DNA of 64,000 nt, taken from positions 682,001 to 746,000 of the forward strand of contig NZ_CP059675.1 in the NCBI RefSeq assembly GCF_014069575.1. The letters run 5' to 3'. The notes below the pieces were generated by a model. The model ran no database searches. It was not told where the DNA came from and worked only from the letters and a program-made list of their open reading frames with translations. Positions 54,672-64,000 of the stretch are shown here, in pieces. Position numbers and translations under genes: made by a program. The DNA comes from Schaalia sp. JY-X169. GTDB lineage: Bacteria; Actinomycetota; Actinomycetes; Actinomycetales; Actinomycetaceae. Within the stretch, counting starts at the first letter, position 1, and every line of letters begins with the position of its first letter.

Positions 54672-56678
54672 CTACCAAATCTTGACCCGGTCCTCCGGCG
54701 AGATCCACAGGGCATCGCCGGGGGAGAGTTCGTAGTGGTCTGCAAACTCGTCAAAGTTCGCGAGGACGCCATTGCAGCGGAACTCGGCCGGTGAGTGCGG
54801 GTCAATGGCGAGCAGTTGGACCGCGTAGTCATTGCGCTGTTTCCCGCGCCAGATCCGCGCCCATGACGTGAAGAAGCGCTCGGGCCCGCTGAGGCCGTCA
54901 ATGACCTCTGCATCTACGGGTGATGAAACCCCACTTTCTGCAAGGGCTTTCTTCCAGGCTTTCCAGGCGATTGTCAGGCCACCGAGGTCCCCGATGTTCT
55001 CACCAATGGTTAGTGCTCCGTTGACCTTCTGCTCATCATCCAGCTCCTCGGGAGAGAACTGGTCGTACTGGGAGATTAGCGCTTTGGTGCGCTTTTCGAA
55101 CTCTTCACGGTCCTGGTCGCTCCACCAGTTATTCACTTCACCCTGGGCGTCAAACTGACTGCCCTGGTCGTCGAAACCGTGGCCGATTTCGTGGCCGATC
55201 ACGGCCCCGATTCCCGCGTAGTTCACCGCGTCGTCAGCTTCCGGGTTGAAGAATGGTGGCTGGAGGATGGCGGCTGGGAAAACAATCTCATTCATCGACG
55301 GGTAGTAGTAGGCGTTGACAGTGTGTGGCGTCATGAGCCATTCGGTCCGGTCAACCGGCTTACCCAGTTTTGCGAGCTCCCAGTCGATATCGAACTGCGC
55401 CGATGCCATGAGGTTTTCAACCAGCGTGCGCTCGGCGGTGATATCCAGCCCCTCGTAAGAACGTGGCTCTTCCGGGTAGCCGATTTTTGGCATGAAGGTG
55501 TCGAGCTTCTCAAGGGCGCGTTCCTTCGTCATTTCGCTCATCCAATCTAGTGTTTGAATGGAATCACGGTAGGCATCCAGAAGATTGTCGACCAGACGGC
55601 TCATCTGTTCTTTGTGCTCGGGCGGGAAGTGTCGCTCCACGTAGAGACGCCCCATGTCGAAACCGACGACACCTTCGATCATTGACAGTGCGCGCTTCCA
55701 ACGGGGGCGCATCTCTTCAATACCGGCAAGGGTACGTCCGTAAAAGTCGAAGGTCTCTTCAGCGAAAGGATCTGAGAGGTAGGGGCCGAACCCATCGATG
55801 ATGGCGCGGGCAAGCCACAGTTTCAGGGTGTGCAGGTGGGTGTTCTTCCATAGGGTTGATGCTGCTTCAAGGAAGTCCGGCTGCGAAACGTTGAGGCTCT
55901 TTCCATCCAGGGGGAAGCCGAGGCCTGCGTCCCATCCTTCCCAGTCGAATCCAGGGTTCTCTGCAACGACTTGGGCCCATGTCTTTGGGTTGTTCTGCGG
56001 GTCGATCTCACGGCAGCGGACAACATCCCAGTGGTGAGCGGCAAGATCCGTCTCAAACTCCATGACTTCGGCTGCTGCAAGTGGCGCTTTCTCTTCAGTC
56101 GAGACACCGGCCAGGGTTAGCAGCTTCGCTACGTGCTGGACGTACTTGTCGCGGTAGTTCCGGTATTCATCTTCCCGGTAGTAGGACTCATCAGGTAGGC
56201 CGAGCCCACTCTGTTCAAAGCTTGCCGTGTACTTAGTGGTGTCGTTAAGGTCTGTCGACACGCCAACACTGAAGTAGCCGCCGATTCCGTTTCGGGTCAA
56301 ATTTCCCAAGAGGCGAGCCAGATCCTCGTGGCTCTTCGCGTCAGAAACAGAGTTGAGAAGTCCCTGGATCGGCGTGATCCCAAGGCTATTCAGTGTCTTT
56401 TGGTCCATGAACTGCTTGTAGAGGATCCCGATCCGGCGTGCCTCTGCACCCTCAAGAGCGCCCTTTGCCGCGTCCGTAGCGATCTCATCGCAGCGCTTCT
56501 CAGACAGGTCATGCAGCGCATAGAACGCGCCGTCAGATGCCCGGTCCGCAGGAATCTGGTGCTCACGCAGCCAGGTTCCGTTGATGTAGCGGTAGAAGTC
56601 ATCTTGGGGACGGACAGCGGTGTCCATCAGTGCGGGTTCGAGGACGTGGGCGCGTAGTTCGTTCTTGTTACTTGTCAT
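54672..56678 (-). CDS. pepO: M13 family endopeptidase (PepO/neprilysin type)
   Basis: 668 residues, no signal peptide, so probably cytoplasmic. The zinc motif is VIGHEIGHGFDDQGSQFD, with the third ligand in GENIGDLGGL, and the N-terminal DFYRYINGTWL is the family start. NAYYYPSMNEIVFPAAILQ is the substrate-strand region. The enzyme cleaves short peptides up to about 30 residues. Its place directly before pepN makes a peptide-degrading pair. Confidence 0.95.
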   Translation of the reverse strand: MTSNKNELRAHVLEPALMDTAVRPQDDFYRYINGTWLREHQIPADRASDGAFYALHDLSEKRCDEIATDAAKGALEGAEARRIGILYKQFMDQKTLNSLGITPIQGLLNSVSDAKSHEDLARLLGNLTRNGIGGYFSVGVSTDLNDTTKYTASFEQSGLGLPDESYYREDEYRNYRDKYVQHVAKLLTLAGVSTEEKAPLAAAEVMEFETDLAAHHWDVVRCREIDPQNNPKTWAQVVAENPGFDWEGWDAGLGFPLDGKSLNVSQPDFLEAASTLWKNTHLHTLKLWLARAIIDGFGPYLSDPFAEETFDFYGRTLAGIEEMRPRWKRALSMIEGVVGFDMGRLYVERHFPPEHKEQMSRLVDNLLDAYRDSIQTLDWMSEMTKERALEKLDTFMPKIGYPEEPRSYEGLDITAERTLVENLMASAQFDIDWELAKLGKPVDRTEWLMTPHTVNAYYYPSMNEIVFPAAILQPPFFNPEADDAVNYAGIGAVIGHEIGHGFDDQGSQFDAQGEVNNWWSDQDREEFEKRTKALISQYDQFSPEELDDEQKVNGALTIGENIGDLGGLTIAWKAWKKALAESGVSSPVDAEVIDGLSGPERFFTSWARIWRGKQRNDYAVQLLAIDPHSPAEFRCNGVLANFDEFADHYELSPGDALWISPEDRVKIW

Positions 56679-56787
56679 GCCTTCATGTTAGCGCCGCCGC
56701 GCGGAGCACTTGTCTTCCTAAGCGATGAGGTGAATGCCCAGCTACCGCCGCCCCGGTGCAGTCAGTGGACTGAGACGATCAGCGCGC

Positions 56788-57264
56788 CTAGAAGGGAGCT
56801 TCCGCTGGTCCCTGACCGCCACCGTCGACGCGAGGTATGGGACCCGACTGCGGTGGGTCGGCGTCTACATATGTGCTTTGGGGGCTTTGCGCGGCTCCGC
56901 CATATGCACCAGCGTCCTCCGCACTCTGGCGGCGCCCGGGAATCATGCCGAGGAAGCGTGGGAAACGAATGATGTGCTTCTGCCCCTCAGTCCCGTCCCG
57001 ACGCTGGAACGTCTCTACAACCAGCGTCCCCTCAATGCTGACGCGGTCACCCTTGCTGAGGATGTCTGCAAGATGCTTCGCTTCATCATCCCAGAACGTT
57101 GCCCCAACCCACAGCGGACCGCCAATGTCGGCCCACTGCCCACTTGCCTTGTCCCGCGCTGAAGCAGTCGCGTTAATCCGTAGGTCCAGCACTGCCTTCT
57201 GCTGGGGTGTCCAGCGCAGTACAGGTTCGGCAATCATTCCCGTTGCCACTGCTCGCAGTGCCAT
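56788..57264 (-). CDS. Second SSB-like single-stranded DNA-binding protein
   Basis: About 158 residues. The OB fold is recognised by VATGMIAEPVLRWT, LRINATASARDK, GATFWDDEAKHLADILSKGDRVSIEGTLVVETFQRRDG. The tail is glycine/proline-rich and ends APF; it keeps the terminal proline-phenylalanine but lacks the acidic residues before it. ATG 57264 has AGGAGG 6 bases upstream. Neither this nor the SSB at 45108 looks like the main replicative SSB. Confidence 0.82.
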   Translation of the reverse strand: MALRAVATGMIAEPVLRWTPQQKAVLDLRINATASARDKASGQWADIGGPLWVGATFWDDEAKHLADILSKGDRVSIEGTLVVETFQRRDGTEGQKHIIRFPRFLGMIPGRRQSAEDAGAYGGAAQSPQSTYVDADPPQSGPIPRVDGGGQGPAEAPF

Positions 57265-57433
57265 GAGCGTCCTCCTCAATAGTCTGAAGCGGGTCATCAC
57301 ACCATCACACCTGATGAGGGGTGACGCGCCTCTCATTTCCTGCCTTCAGCTTATGAGGAGGTTCCGACATTTTGCTGGAATAACGGTGAACTTGGGGAAA
57401 ACTCCGCTTCCCGTGCACTGTGGATAGGTATTT

Positions 57434-58288
57434 CTACTCTTCGCGCAAAGCCGGATGAGTCCGACGGTGCCGTTCAGAGTCGTTCGCATAGGCATAGTAG
57501 AGCCCGATCAACAGACCACCCCCCACGAAGTTGCCGAGCAGTGCGATTCCCACGTTGCCAAGTGCCAGTCCGACATCGATACCGTTCCTCAGTCCTTCGA
57601 CGGTAAAGAGGACCGTGTTAGCCACCGAGTGCTCAAAGCCGAGGAAGGCGAAAAGCAGGACTGATACCACCATGGCCGCAACCTTCACACCATCGGACTT
57701 GACGAACCCGTTGTAGATCAACAACATGGCGATGTTGATCATAAAGTTACAAAGAATGGCGCGGAAGAACAGATCTGCCATCCCACTGGCCCCACCAGAA
57801 ACGAAAGCCAGCTTGTGTTCAACCGCGCCGGTAACAAGTTCACCAGCGCTCCCGTCCAAGAGTGTCGTGAACTTGACGATGATCGCCGTAAGCAGCCCGC
57901 CTAGGAAGTTACCTAAGAAACACAGGAGCATCACAACCCCCGCGCGACTCACGGACATGCGACGGAAGTACACGGCGATGGTTGTCACCATCATGTTGGA
58001 CGTCAACAGTTCCGACTTGGAGTAGTAGATGAAGACAAGACAGAACCCAAACACCACGGCACCAAAGATTGAGCCAAGGCGGGCATCACGCGGGCTGATC
58101 TCCACAAACGCAGCAATCACGGAGTAGTTGGCCAGGTAGAAAATACCGATGAGGATCCCGGCCATCGCCGCACGCATCAGGAAGACACGCGACAGGTGCT
58201 TTGTCATCGAGGACTTCGCATCTGCTGCCTGCAGCACCGTTGAAATGAACTCTGTTCCGGGAAAGATTTTGCGGTTGTCAGTCACCAT
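57434..58288 (-). CDS. Formate/nitrite transporter (FNT) family channel
   Basis: About 284 residues, six helices, pentameric channel for small monovalent anions such as formate, nitrite or hydrosulfide. The family features are the N-terminal helix with MRAAMAGILIGIFYLANY, the LLTSNMMVTTIAVYFR omega-loop segment, GNFLGGLL, and LGFEHSVANTVLF with the pore histidine. I chose ATG 58288 (MVTDNRKIFPG). The anion cannot be assigned. Divergent from the T-box/ileS transcript. Confidence 0.88.
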   Translation of the reverse strand: MVTDNRKIFPGTEFISTVLQAADAKSSMTKHLSRVFLMRAAMAGILIGIFYLANYSVIAAFVEISPRDARLGSIFGAVVFGFCLVFIYYSKSELLTSNMMVTTIAVYFRRMSVSRAGVVMLLCFLGNFLGGLLTAIIVKFTTLLDGSAGELVTGAVEHKLAFVSGGASGMADLFFRAILCNFMINIAMLLIYNGFVKSDGVKVAAMVVSVLLFAFLGFEHSVANTVLFTVEGLRNGIDVGLALGNVGIALLGNFVGGGLLIGLYYAYANDSERHRRTHPALREE

Positions 58289-58469
58289 AAGGCTAATGTT
58301 CCCAGAAAAACCCGGCACAGCTACGGAAATTGCCGAGCCGTCCCACCAGAACCTCGCCAATTGCGACCAACTGCTCTCAAAGATTGAAGCAAACGTGACA
58401 GCAATTACGCTCTCAGCGGCCGCCCCGGGCTACAAACTGCGCCATGCGTCGCCTAACATGAAGGGGCAT

Positions 58470-58716
58470 CGATCCGGCCAAACCACCGCGCATGCGGGGG
58501 AGTGGGTATCACCGGGGAGCATTCGGAAGAAAAGGTGGCGCCACGCGGTCAGCCATCCCAGTAGAACCGAACGGGTGGCCCGTTACAGCCTAATGAGCGG
58601 TGGTTGCCCTCTGACCTGGAGAACCAGGATCGTAGCGGTAGCCACAAGCGAGGTGGTACCGCGGAAGGCTCCGGCGTTTCGTCCTCGAACCGGTTGTGGA
58701 TTTGAAAGAGGACGAA
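58470..58716 (+). promoter_or_regulatory. Translational ileS T-box riboswitch
   Basis: The conserved T-box sequence AGGTGGTACCGCGG is at 58651-58664. The isoleucine specifier ATC is probably 58508-58510 (GGGTATCACCGGGGAGC), followed by AGTAGAACCGAACGGGTGGC of stem II. TTCGTCCTC (58678-58686) pairs perfectly with GAGGACGAA (58708-58716), which holds the ileS ribosome-binding site. Uncharged tRNA-Ile should favour the antisequestrator and free that site. This matches the actinobacterial translational T-boxes with a very short stem I. The 5' limit is approximate. Confidence 0.9.
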
Positions 58717-58717
58717 G

Positions 58718-61700
58718 ATGGCATCAGAAGGCACCACGAAGCGTTTCCCGCTCCACCGCGGGGATCAAGAGGTCAACCCAAAACCTTCCTTCCCAGCAGT
58801 CGAGGAAGAGACCCTCGCGTATTGGGACGCCGACGACACCTTTAAGAAGTCGGTGGAAAATCGCGCAGCCGGTAACAAAGGTTCGAATGAGTTCGTCTTT
58901 TACGACGGACCTCCCTTTGCCAACGGCACCCCGCACTACGGGCACCTGCTCACCGGCTACGTCAAGGACGTGGTCGGTCGCTACCAGACCATGTTGGGCC
59001 ACCGAGTCGAACGTCGTTTCGGCTGGGATACTCACGGTCTCCCCGCAGAGATCGAGGCCGAACGCCTCTTGGGCATCGTCGACAAGTCTGAAATTGAGGG
59101 TCCCGACGGAATCGGCATCAAAGCATTCAACGATGCCTGCAAGAGCTCCGTTCTGCGCTACACGAAGGAGTGGGAAGACTACGTCACCCGCCAGGCGCGC
59201 TGGGTGGACTTCGACAATGACTACAAAACCCTTGACCCCACCTACATGGAATCGACGCTGTGGGCGTTCAAGACCCTGTTCGATAAGGGCTTGATCTACG
59301 AGGGACACCGCGTTCTGCCCTACTGCTGGAACGACGAGACCCCGCTGTCGAATCACGAACTCAAAATGGATGATGACGTCTATCAGGACCGCACCGACCA
59401 GACCGCCACGGTCGGTGTTGCGCTTTTGGGCGAGGACGGGCGTCCCAGTGGCGAAGTCGCCCTCATCTGGACCACCACGCCGTGGACGCTGCCCTCAAAC
59501 CTGGCGATAGCTGTCGGCCCCGACGTCGATTATGTGACGGTACTGCCGGTGGCTGGCCCGCTTGCAGGCAAGCTTGTCGTGATCGCGGAGGCACTTGCTG
59601 AGTCCTACGCCAAGGAGTTCGGCATTGAGGTAGTCGCAGATGCTACTCCGGAGATCGCTCCCGAAGCCTCGGAGCTAAGCGAGCTCCCGACCTCGGTGCA
59701 GGACTTGATAGTCAGCCGCTTCAAAGGTGCCGACCTGGTTGGTCGTCGCTACGCCCCGATGTTCCCCTACTTTGCTAACTCTGACGAGGACGCGGCCCCC
59801 GGACCCGAAGCCTTCCAGATACTTCAGGCCGACTTCGTGACGACCGAGGACGGAACCGGCCTCGTACACCTTGCCCCGGCCTTTGGTGAAGACGACATGA
59901 ACGTCTGTCTGGCCAACGGAATCAAGACCGTGGTCCCGGTTGATGACTCAGGTTGCTTCACAACTGAAGTACCCGATTACGTGGGCGTGCAGGTTTTCGA
60001 GTCCAACCGTCTGATCCTCTCTGACCTGCGTGAAGGCTCCGGCCCGCTGGCGTCGATGAGTGAGGAGATGCGTCCGATCCTGGTGCGCCAGGCTTCCTAC
60101 CAGCACAGCTACCCGCACTGCTGGCGCTGCCGCCAACCCCTGATCTACCGCGCCGTATCGTCGTGGTTCGTCGAGGTCACCAAGTTCCGCGACCGCATGG
60201 TTGAACTAAACCAGCAGATCACCTGGGTTCCCGAACACCTCAAAGACGGCCAGTTCGGTAAGTGGCTCGAAGGTGCCCGTGACTGGTCCATCTCCCGCAC
60301 CCGTTTCTGGGGCGCCCCCATTCCCGTGTGGAAGTCCGACAACCCCGTCTACCCGCGGATGGATGTTTACGGTTCCTACCAGAAGTTGGCCGATGACTTC
60401 GGTGTGCCAGCCGATGAGATCAACCTGCACCGGCCCATGGTGGACGACCTCGTACGTCCCAACCCGGACGATCCGACTGGTCAATCCATGATGCGCCGAG
60501 TTCCCGAGGTCTTGGACTGCTGGTTCGAGTCGGGCTCCATGCCGTTCGCTCAGGTCCACTACCCATTTGAGAACAGGGAGTGGTTCGACAACCACTACCC
60601 GGGTGACTTTATCGTTGAGTACGTTGGGCAGACTCGCGGCTGGTTCTACACGCTGCACGTCCTCGCAACCGCGCTCTTCGACCGGCCCGCCTTCCGTACG
60701 TCACTTTCCCACGGCATCATCCTGGGTAACGACGGGCGCAAGATGAGCAAGTCCCTGCGCAACTACCCTGACGTTCAGGGCGTCCTCGACACCTATGGCT
60801 CAGATGCGATGCGGTGGTTCCTGCTCGCTTCGCCAGTGGTGCGCGGTGGCAACCTGATCGTCACCGAAGAGGGCGTCCGTGACGCGGTTCGCCAGGTGCT
60901 GCTACCCCTGTGGAACGCCTACTACTTCCTGACCCTGTACGGCAATGCCTCCAACCAGGGCGCGGGCATCACGCCGACACGTCTGGATAAGGTTGAAGAT
61001 CCAGCGGCCGCATTTGCCGCGCTCCCTGAGATGGACCGCTACCTGCTGGCACGCACCCGCGAGGTTACCGAAGAGGTGCGAGTCGCGATGGACGAATACG
61101 ACTTGCCTCGAGCTTCCGCGCGTATCGTCGGCCACCTCGGCGTCATCACCAACTGGTATGTGCGGACCCAGCGTCAACGGTTCTGGGACGAGGACGAGGC
61201 CGCTTTCGACAGTCTCTACACCGCCCTCGTCGTCCTCTGCGAAGCTGCAGCACCCCTACTTCCTTTGGTGACGGAAGAGATCTGGCGCGGCCTCACCGGT
61301 GGCGAATCCATTCACCTGGTCGACTACCCGAATCTGCCTGCGTCCTGGGAAGATGAGGCGTTAGTTGAGGGGATGGATGAAGTCCAAGAGATCGTCTCCG
61401 CAGCACACTCCCTGCGAAAGGCTGAGAAGCTCCGCGTTCGCCAACCCCTGGCGAAGCTGCGGGTCGTTTCCAGTGACGCCGAGGCTCTGGCGGGCTTCGC
61501 ACCCATCATCGCCTCGGAAGTAAACGTCAAAGAAGTGGAGTTCGAGACGCCGGATAGGTCGGGCCTGGTCTTGCGTCAGGACCTGACACTCAACCCACGT
61601 GAGTTCTCCACCGCCGTTCGTCCTAAGACTTCCGCACTGTTCCAAGCGGCAAAGACAGGCGGCTGGGAAGTGATTGACGAGGGCGAAGGCGTGCGATTCC

Positions 61701-62071
61701 CCAGCGTGGAGGTCGACGGGGCCGCGGTCGAGTTGTTTGGCAACCAGTTCTCCCTCGTTGAGCGCGTCGAAGCCGAAGGGGACGAGGCCGCCACGGTGCT
61801 GGGCTCCGGATGCTTCGTCGTCCTCGACAAACTGGTCAGCGCAGAACTGGAAGCCGAAGGGTGGGCGCGCGACTTGATCCGACAAATCCAGGACACGCGC
61901 AAGGCAGAGGGCCTGCACATCGCAGACCGCATCAATGTCACGCTAACCGTGCCTGAAGACCGCCTCGAGGCCCTCGGTGTCCACGAGGACCTCATCAAGC
62001 ACGAAACCCTCACCATTGATCTGGCGGCCAGCGCCGGTGATGAGCAGACGCTGACCATTTCGAAGCGCTAG
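58718..62071 (+). CDS. ileS: Isoleucyl-tRNA synthetase, type 2-like
   Basis: Charges tRNA-Ile. 1117 residues. The HIGH motif reads [19 protein letters not shown] and KMSKS is [25 protein letters not shown] is in the editing domain. The HYGH form, the long C-terminal region and no C-terminal zinc cysteines fit the type 2 (eukaryote-like) enzymes, which tend to resist mupirocin. ATG 58718 is the only start consistent with the T-box sequestrator. folC follows 37 bases after the stop. Confidence 0.95.
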   Translation: MASEGTTKRFPLHRGDQEVNPKPSFPAVEEETLAYWDADDTFKKSVENRAAGNKGSNEFVFYDGPPFANGTPHYGHLLTGYVKDVVGRYQTMLGHRVERRFGWDTHGLPAEIEAERLLGIVDKSEIEGPDGIGIKAFNDACKSSVLRYTKEWEDYVTRQARWVDFDNDYKTLDPTYMESTLWAFKTLFDKGLIYEGHRVLPYCWNDETPLSNHELKMDDDVYQDRTDQTATVGVALLGEDGRPSGEVALIWTTTPWTLPSNLAIAVGPDVDYVTVLPVAGPLAGKLVVIAEALAESYAKEFGIEVVADATPEIAPEASELSELPTSVQDLIVSRFKGADLVGRRYAPMFPYFANSDEDAAPGPEAFQILQADFVTTEDGTGLVHLAPAFGEDDMNVCLANGIKTVVPVDDSGCFTTEVPDYVGVQVFESNRLILSDLREGSGPLASMSEEMRPILVRQASYQHSYPHCWRCRQPLIYRAVSSWFVEVTKFRDRMVELNQQITWVPEHLKDGQFGKWLEGARDWSISRTRFWGAPIPVWKSDNPVYPRMDVYGSYQKLADDFGVPADEINLHRPMVDDLVRPNPDDPTGQSMMRRVPEVLDCWFESGSMPFAQVHYPFENREWFDNHYPGDFIVEYVGQTRGWFYTLHVLATALFDRPAFRTSLSHGIILGNDGRKMSKSLRNYPDVQGVLDTYGSDAMRWFLLASPVVRGGNLIVTEEGVRDAVRQVLLPLWNAYYFLTLYGNASNQGAGITPTRLDKVEDPAAAFAALPEMDRYLLARTREVTEEVRVAMDEYDLPRASARIVGHLGVITNWYVRTQRQRFWDEDEAAFDSLYTALVVLCEAAAPLLPLVTEEIWRGLTGGESIHLVDYPNLPASWEDEALVEGMDEVQEIVSAAHSLRKAEKLRVRQPLAKLRVVSSDAEALAGFAPIIASEVNVKEVEFETPDRSGLVLRQDLTLNPREFSTAVRPKTSALFQAAKTGGWEVIDEGEGVRFPSVEVDGAAVELFGNQFSLVERVEAEGDEAATVLGSGCFVVLDKLVSAELEAEGWARDLIRQIQDTRKAEGLHIADRINVTLTVPEDRLEALGVHEDLIKHETLTIDLAASAGDEQTLTISKR

Positions 62072-62107
62072 ATGTCCCAAGGCAGTAGAGAGAAGAAGGT
62101 GGCCGCA

Positions 62108-63757
62108 ATGGCTAATGACGAGCAGGACTTCCAGTTACCGCAGGGCATCGATCCGGAGATGGCCCCCTTCTTCGCCGCCGCCCAGGAGGAAGACGAAGCA
62201 GACGATGACGACCTACGACTCGACGCCGCCCCCGGTAGCGAGGATGCCGTTGCGGAAGAAGGTGACGCCGACCTCGATGTTCTGCGCGCCATCGTTCGCG
62301 ACACCCTCCTGGCCGGTGCAGACCCGGACCTGGTCGACGCTGTTCTGGCGGGGGAACTCGGTGAAGATGAGGATGGTGACGAAGAAGCCGAGGGCGAGGT
62401 CGATGAGGTAGCGCTTGCGGCGCTCGCCACCGGTGAGGCACACGCAATCTACCGTTCTTTGCTGACTCGTAACCCCGAGCATGACTTCGACCCGTCGATG
62501 GTCCGCATGCAGCAGGTCCTGGATATTTTGGGGGATCCTCAGGACAGTTATCCTTCCATCCATGTCGGTGGAACAAATGGCAAGACATCGACCACCCGCA
62601 TGGCTGCGGCGCTTCTGCATGCATTTGGTCTTCGCGTTGGAACATACACTTCCCCGCACCTTGTGGATGTGAGGGAGCGGATTGCCATCAATGGGGAGCC
62701 GCTTTCGCCGGCGGAGTTCGTGGCCGCTTGGAAGGATGTGGAGCCCTACATCGGCATGGTTGATGCTGCTTCGGCTGCTCAGGGACAGCCGCAGATTTCG
62801 TATTTCGAGGCTCTGACAATAATGGCACTCGCCTGGTTTGGTGACGCACCCGTGGATGCGGCCGTTGTGGAGGTCGGGCTTGGGGGACGTTGGGATGCCA
62901 CCAACGTGATTGATGCTGGAGTTGTCATCATCAGCCCCATTTCGCTAGATCACCAGAACTGGCTGGGCAATACCCTCACCGAAATTGCCTTTGAGAAAGC
63001 ACAAATAATCAAGGACAGGTCGATCGTCGTTGTCTGCCATCAGGAAGAGGTAGTCCTCGAGGTCATCGAGCGCCGCGCCCTCGAAACCGATTCGGTACTT
63101 TGGCTAGAAGGTCGTGACTGGGAGGTCCTAAGCCGCACCCCAGGAGTTGGTGGGCAGATTGTGGATGTTCGCACTCCAACAGGTGTTTATGAGCAGCTCT
63201 TTGTGCCACTGCACGGCCTGCATCAGGCGCATAATGCTGCGGCCGCCCTTGTGGCTACGGAGGCGATGATGGGCGGTAAGGTGCTTCCGGCCGAGGTCGT
63301 TGAGGAGGGCTTCTTGACGGCTCGTTCCCCCGGACGCCTCGAGGTGGTACGCACCTCCCCAACGGTCGTCGTGGATGCAGCGCATAACCCCGCCGGGGTG
63401 GCCTCCTTGAGGGATGCTCTTGACGAGTCCTTCCGCTTCAACGTTACGATCGGTCTGTTCTCAGCAATGGCAGACAAGGCCATTGAAGAAATGCTGGTTG
63501 AAATTGAGCCGGACCTCAGCGAAATCGTCCTCGTTCCCATGGGTGGGGACCGGGCTGCAGATCTAGAAGATCTCAAAGTGATTGCCGAGGACGTGTTTGG
63601 CGCAGACCGAGTCCATGTCGCTGAAAACGTAGCCGACGGTATCGATCGGGCCACGGCACTTGCTGACACACCCCAGGATCCGACATTGACGCGCGGCATC
63701 GTGGCATTCGGGTCGATTCAGCTGGTCGGTGAGGTCACAGCCCTGCTGCGCCGCTAA
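62108..63757 (+). CDS. folC: Folylpolyglutamate/dihydrofolate synthase with acidic N-terminal extension
   Basis: Adds glutamates to folates and may also make dihydrofolate. About 549 residues. The ATP loop is IHVGGTNGKTSTTRM, then TSPHLVDVRERI and EVGLGGRWDATNV, with the C-terminal domain beginning near VVVDAAHNPAG. The first 108 residues are very acidic (runs of D/E such as EEDEADDDD and EDEDGDEEAEGE) and are not part of the catalytic fold. ATG 62108 has AGAAGG upstream; ATG 62072, one base after the ileS stop, is an alternative. Co-transcribed with ileS. Confidence 0.92.
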   Translation: MANDEQDFQLPQGIDPEMAPFFAAAQEEDEADDDDLRLDAAPGSEDAVAEEGDADLDVLRAIVRDTLLAGADPDLVDAVLAGELGEDEDGDEEAEGEVDEVALAALATGEAHAIYRSLLTRNPEHDFDPSMVRMQQVLDILGDPQDSYPSIHVGGTNGKTSTTRMAAALLHAFGLRVGTYTSPHLVDVRERIAINGEPLSPAEFVAAWKDVEPYIGMVDAASAAQGQPQISYFEALTIMALAWFGDAPVDAAVVEVGLGGRWDATNVIDAGVVIISPISLDHQNWLGNTLTEIAFEKAQIIKDRSIVVVCHQEEVVLEVIERRALETDSVLWLEGRDWEVLSRTPGVGGQIVDVRTPTGVYEQLFVPLHGLHQAHNAAAALVATEAMMGGKVLPAEVVEEGFLTARSPGRLEVVRTSPTVVVDAAHNPAGVASLRDALDESFRFNVTIGLFSAMADKAIEEMLVEIEPDLSEIVLVPMGGDRAADLEDLKVIAEDVFGADRVHVAENVADGIDRATALADTPQDPTLTRGIVAFGSIQLVGEVTALLRR

Positions 63758-63826
63758 CGGGGTGCGGGTGCGCGGCACCCACACCGCCCCTGCGACCCAC
63801 ACCCACATCGGCCTCCGCCCCCGCCT

Positions 63827-63900
63827 CCGCGAAATCGAATAGTATCGACAGCTTCGGGTCCAATAACAGTGTAATGTGTCGATACTATTCGATGTCGCGG
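63827..63900 (+). repeat. 74-bp palindromic element, copy B
   Basis: Two 24-base arms (63827-63850 and 63877-63900) pair at 23 of 24 positions around a 26-base spacer. Relative to copy A (35170-35243, minus strand), left arms share 16 of 24 bases, right arms 17 of 24 and spacers 17 of 26, so 50 of 74 overall. At five arm positions both partners differ between copies while pairing is kept. The right arm contains TACTAT and the left arm its mirror on the other strand. It lies 70 bases after folC; what follows is outside the window. Confidence 0.75.
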
Positions 63901-64000
63901 TTTGAGGTGGGTAGTGACGGCAACGGTGACCGGTCGTAGAGGCGGGAAGGATACCCGCAGCCCCTTCTGCTAAGAGCCGCATTCCGGAGCCGGTGCGGCC
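63901..64000. other. Window end, no gene seen
   Basis: Only 100 bases follow the palindrome. No convincing coding start is visible on either strand. Confidence 0.4.

Noticed and set aside
58149-59294. Plus-strand open frame spanning the FNT gene start, the T-box and the ileS start
   Set aside because: It overlaps three well-supported features and has no recognisable domain.

Overview
The window comes from the chromosome of a moderately GC-rich actinobacterium, most likely of the Actinomycetaceae type (Actinomyces, Schaalia, Trueperella and relatives). The signs are a DUF3039 protein, a PPA1309-family protein, a UPF0182 membrane protein, GuaB1, a CE1758/CE1759 flavin pair, an LPXTG pilin with a class C sortase, and a translational T-box ahead of ileS. 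The species cannot be named from sequence alone. There is no prophage, CRISPR array, intact transposase or rRNA operon.

Layout. 1-7.9 kb: the end of nagB, a DUF3039 gene, an SLC13 transporter, pncB, the murI/MBL-phosphodiesterase pair, the rph-rdgB pair and nudC. 7.9-17.7 kb: a block resembling the mycobacterial nudC-uvrD2-UPF0182 neighbourhood, with a UvrD2-like helicase, an orphan E1/ThiF-like protein, a DUF2342 metalloprotease, a PDZ/Lon-like protease, PPA1309 and UPF0182; no whiB7 is present. 17.8-25.8 kb: initiator tRNA-Met, a decayed APC permease, a two-component flavin monooxygenase, GuaB1 and a cysteine-rich LPXTG surface protein. 25.8-34.8 kb: housekeeping genes including HdeD, zinc-free L32, YigZ, cysK-cysE, nei, leuS, a HIT protein and VKOR. 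35-38.5 kb: a plastic, partly decayed stretch downstream of tRNA-Lys holding a 74-bp palindromic element, a DUF1214 gene, a broken YetF/DUF421 gene and a 5'-truncated DUF72 gene. 38.4-41.9 kb: a minimal pilus locus and a HAD phosphatase. 42-64 kb: tRNA-Arg, SDR, ilvA, orn, ssb, ettA, a response regulator, tesB, malQ, a lone PTS EIIB, pepN, pepO, a second ssb, an FNT channel, T-box-ileS-folC and a second 74-bp palindrome.

How the genes work together. Most genes are core metabolism, translation and nucleic-acid upkeep. Surface biology is represented by the sortase-pilin pair, the separate LPXTG protein with five cysteine pairs, and VKOR, which could supply oxidising power for exported proteins. 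NagB and the lone EIIB point to amino-sugar or glucose PTS use.

The most interesting unlabelled structure is a pair of 74-bp elements (35170-35243 and 63827-63900). Each is built as a 24-nt arm, a 26-nt spacer and a 24-nt arm. In opposite orientations they align over their whole length, the spacer is partly conserved, and five arm positions have changed on both sides so that pairing is kept. Other points of note are a perfect 11-bp hairpin just ahead of the ettA ribosome-binding site, a likely tRNA-Arg promoter inside the end of a phosphatase gene, several likely leaderless genes, and two SSB paralogues that lack the usual acidic tip.
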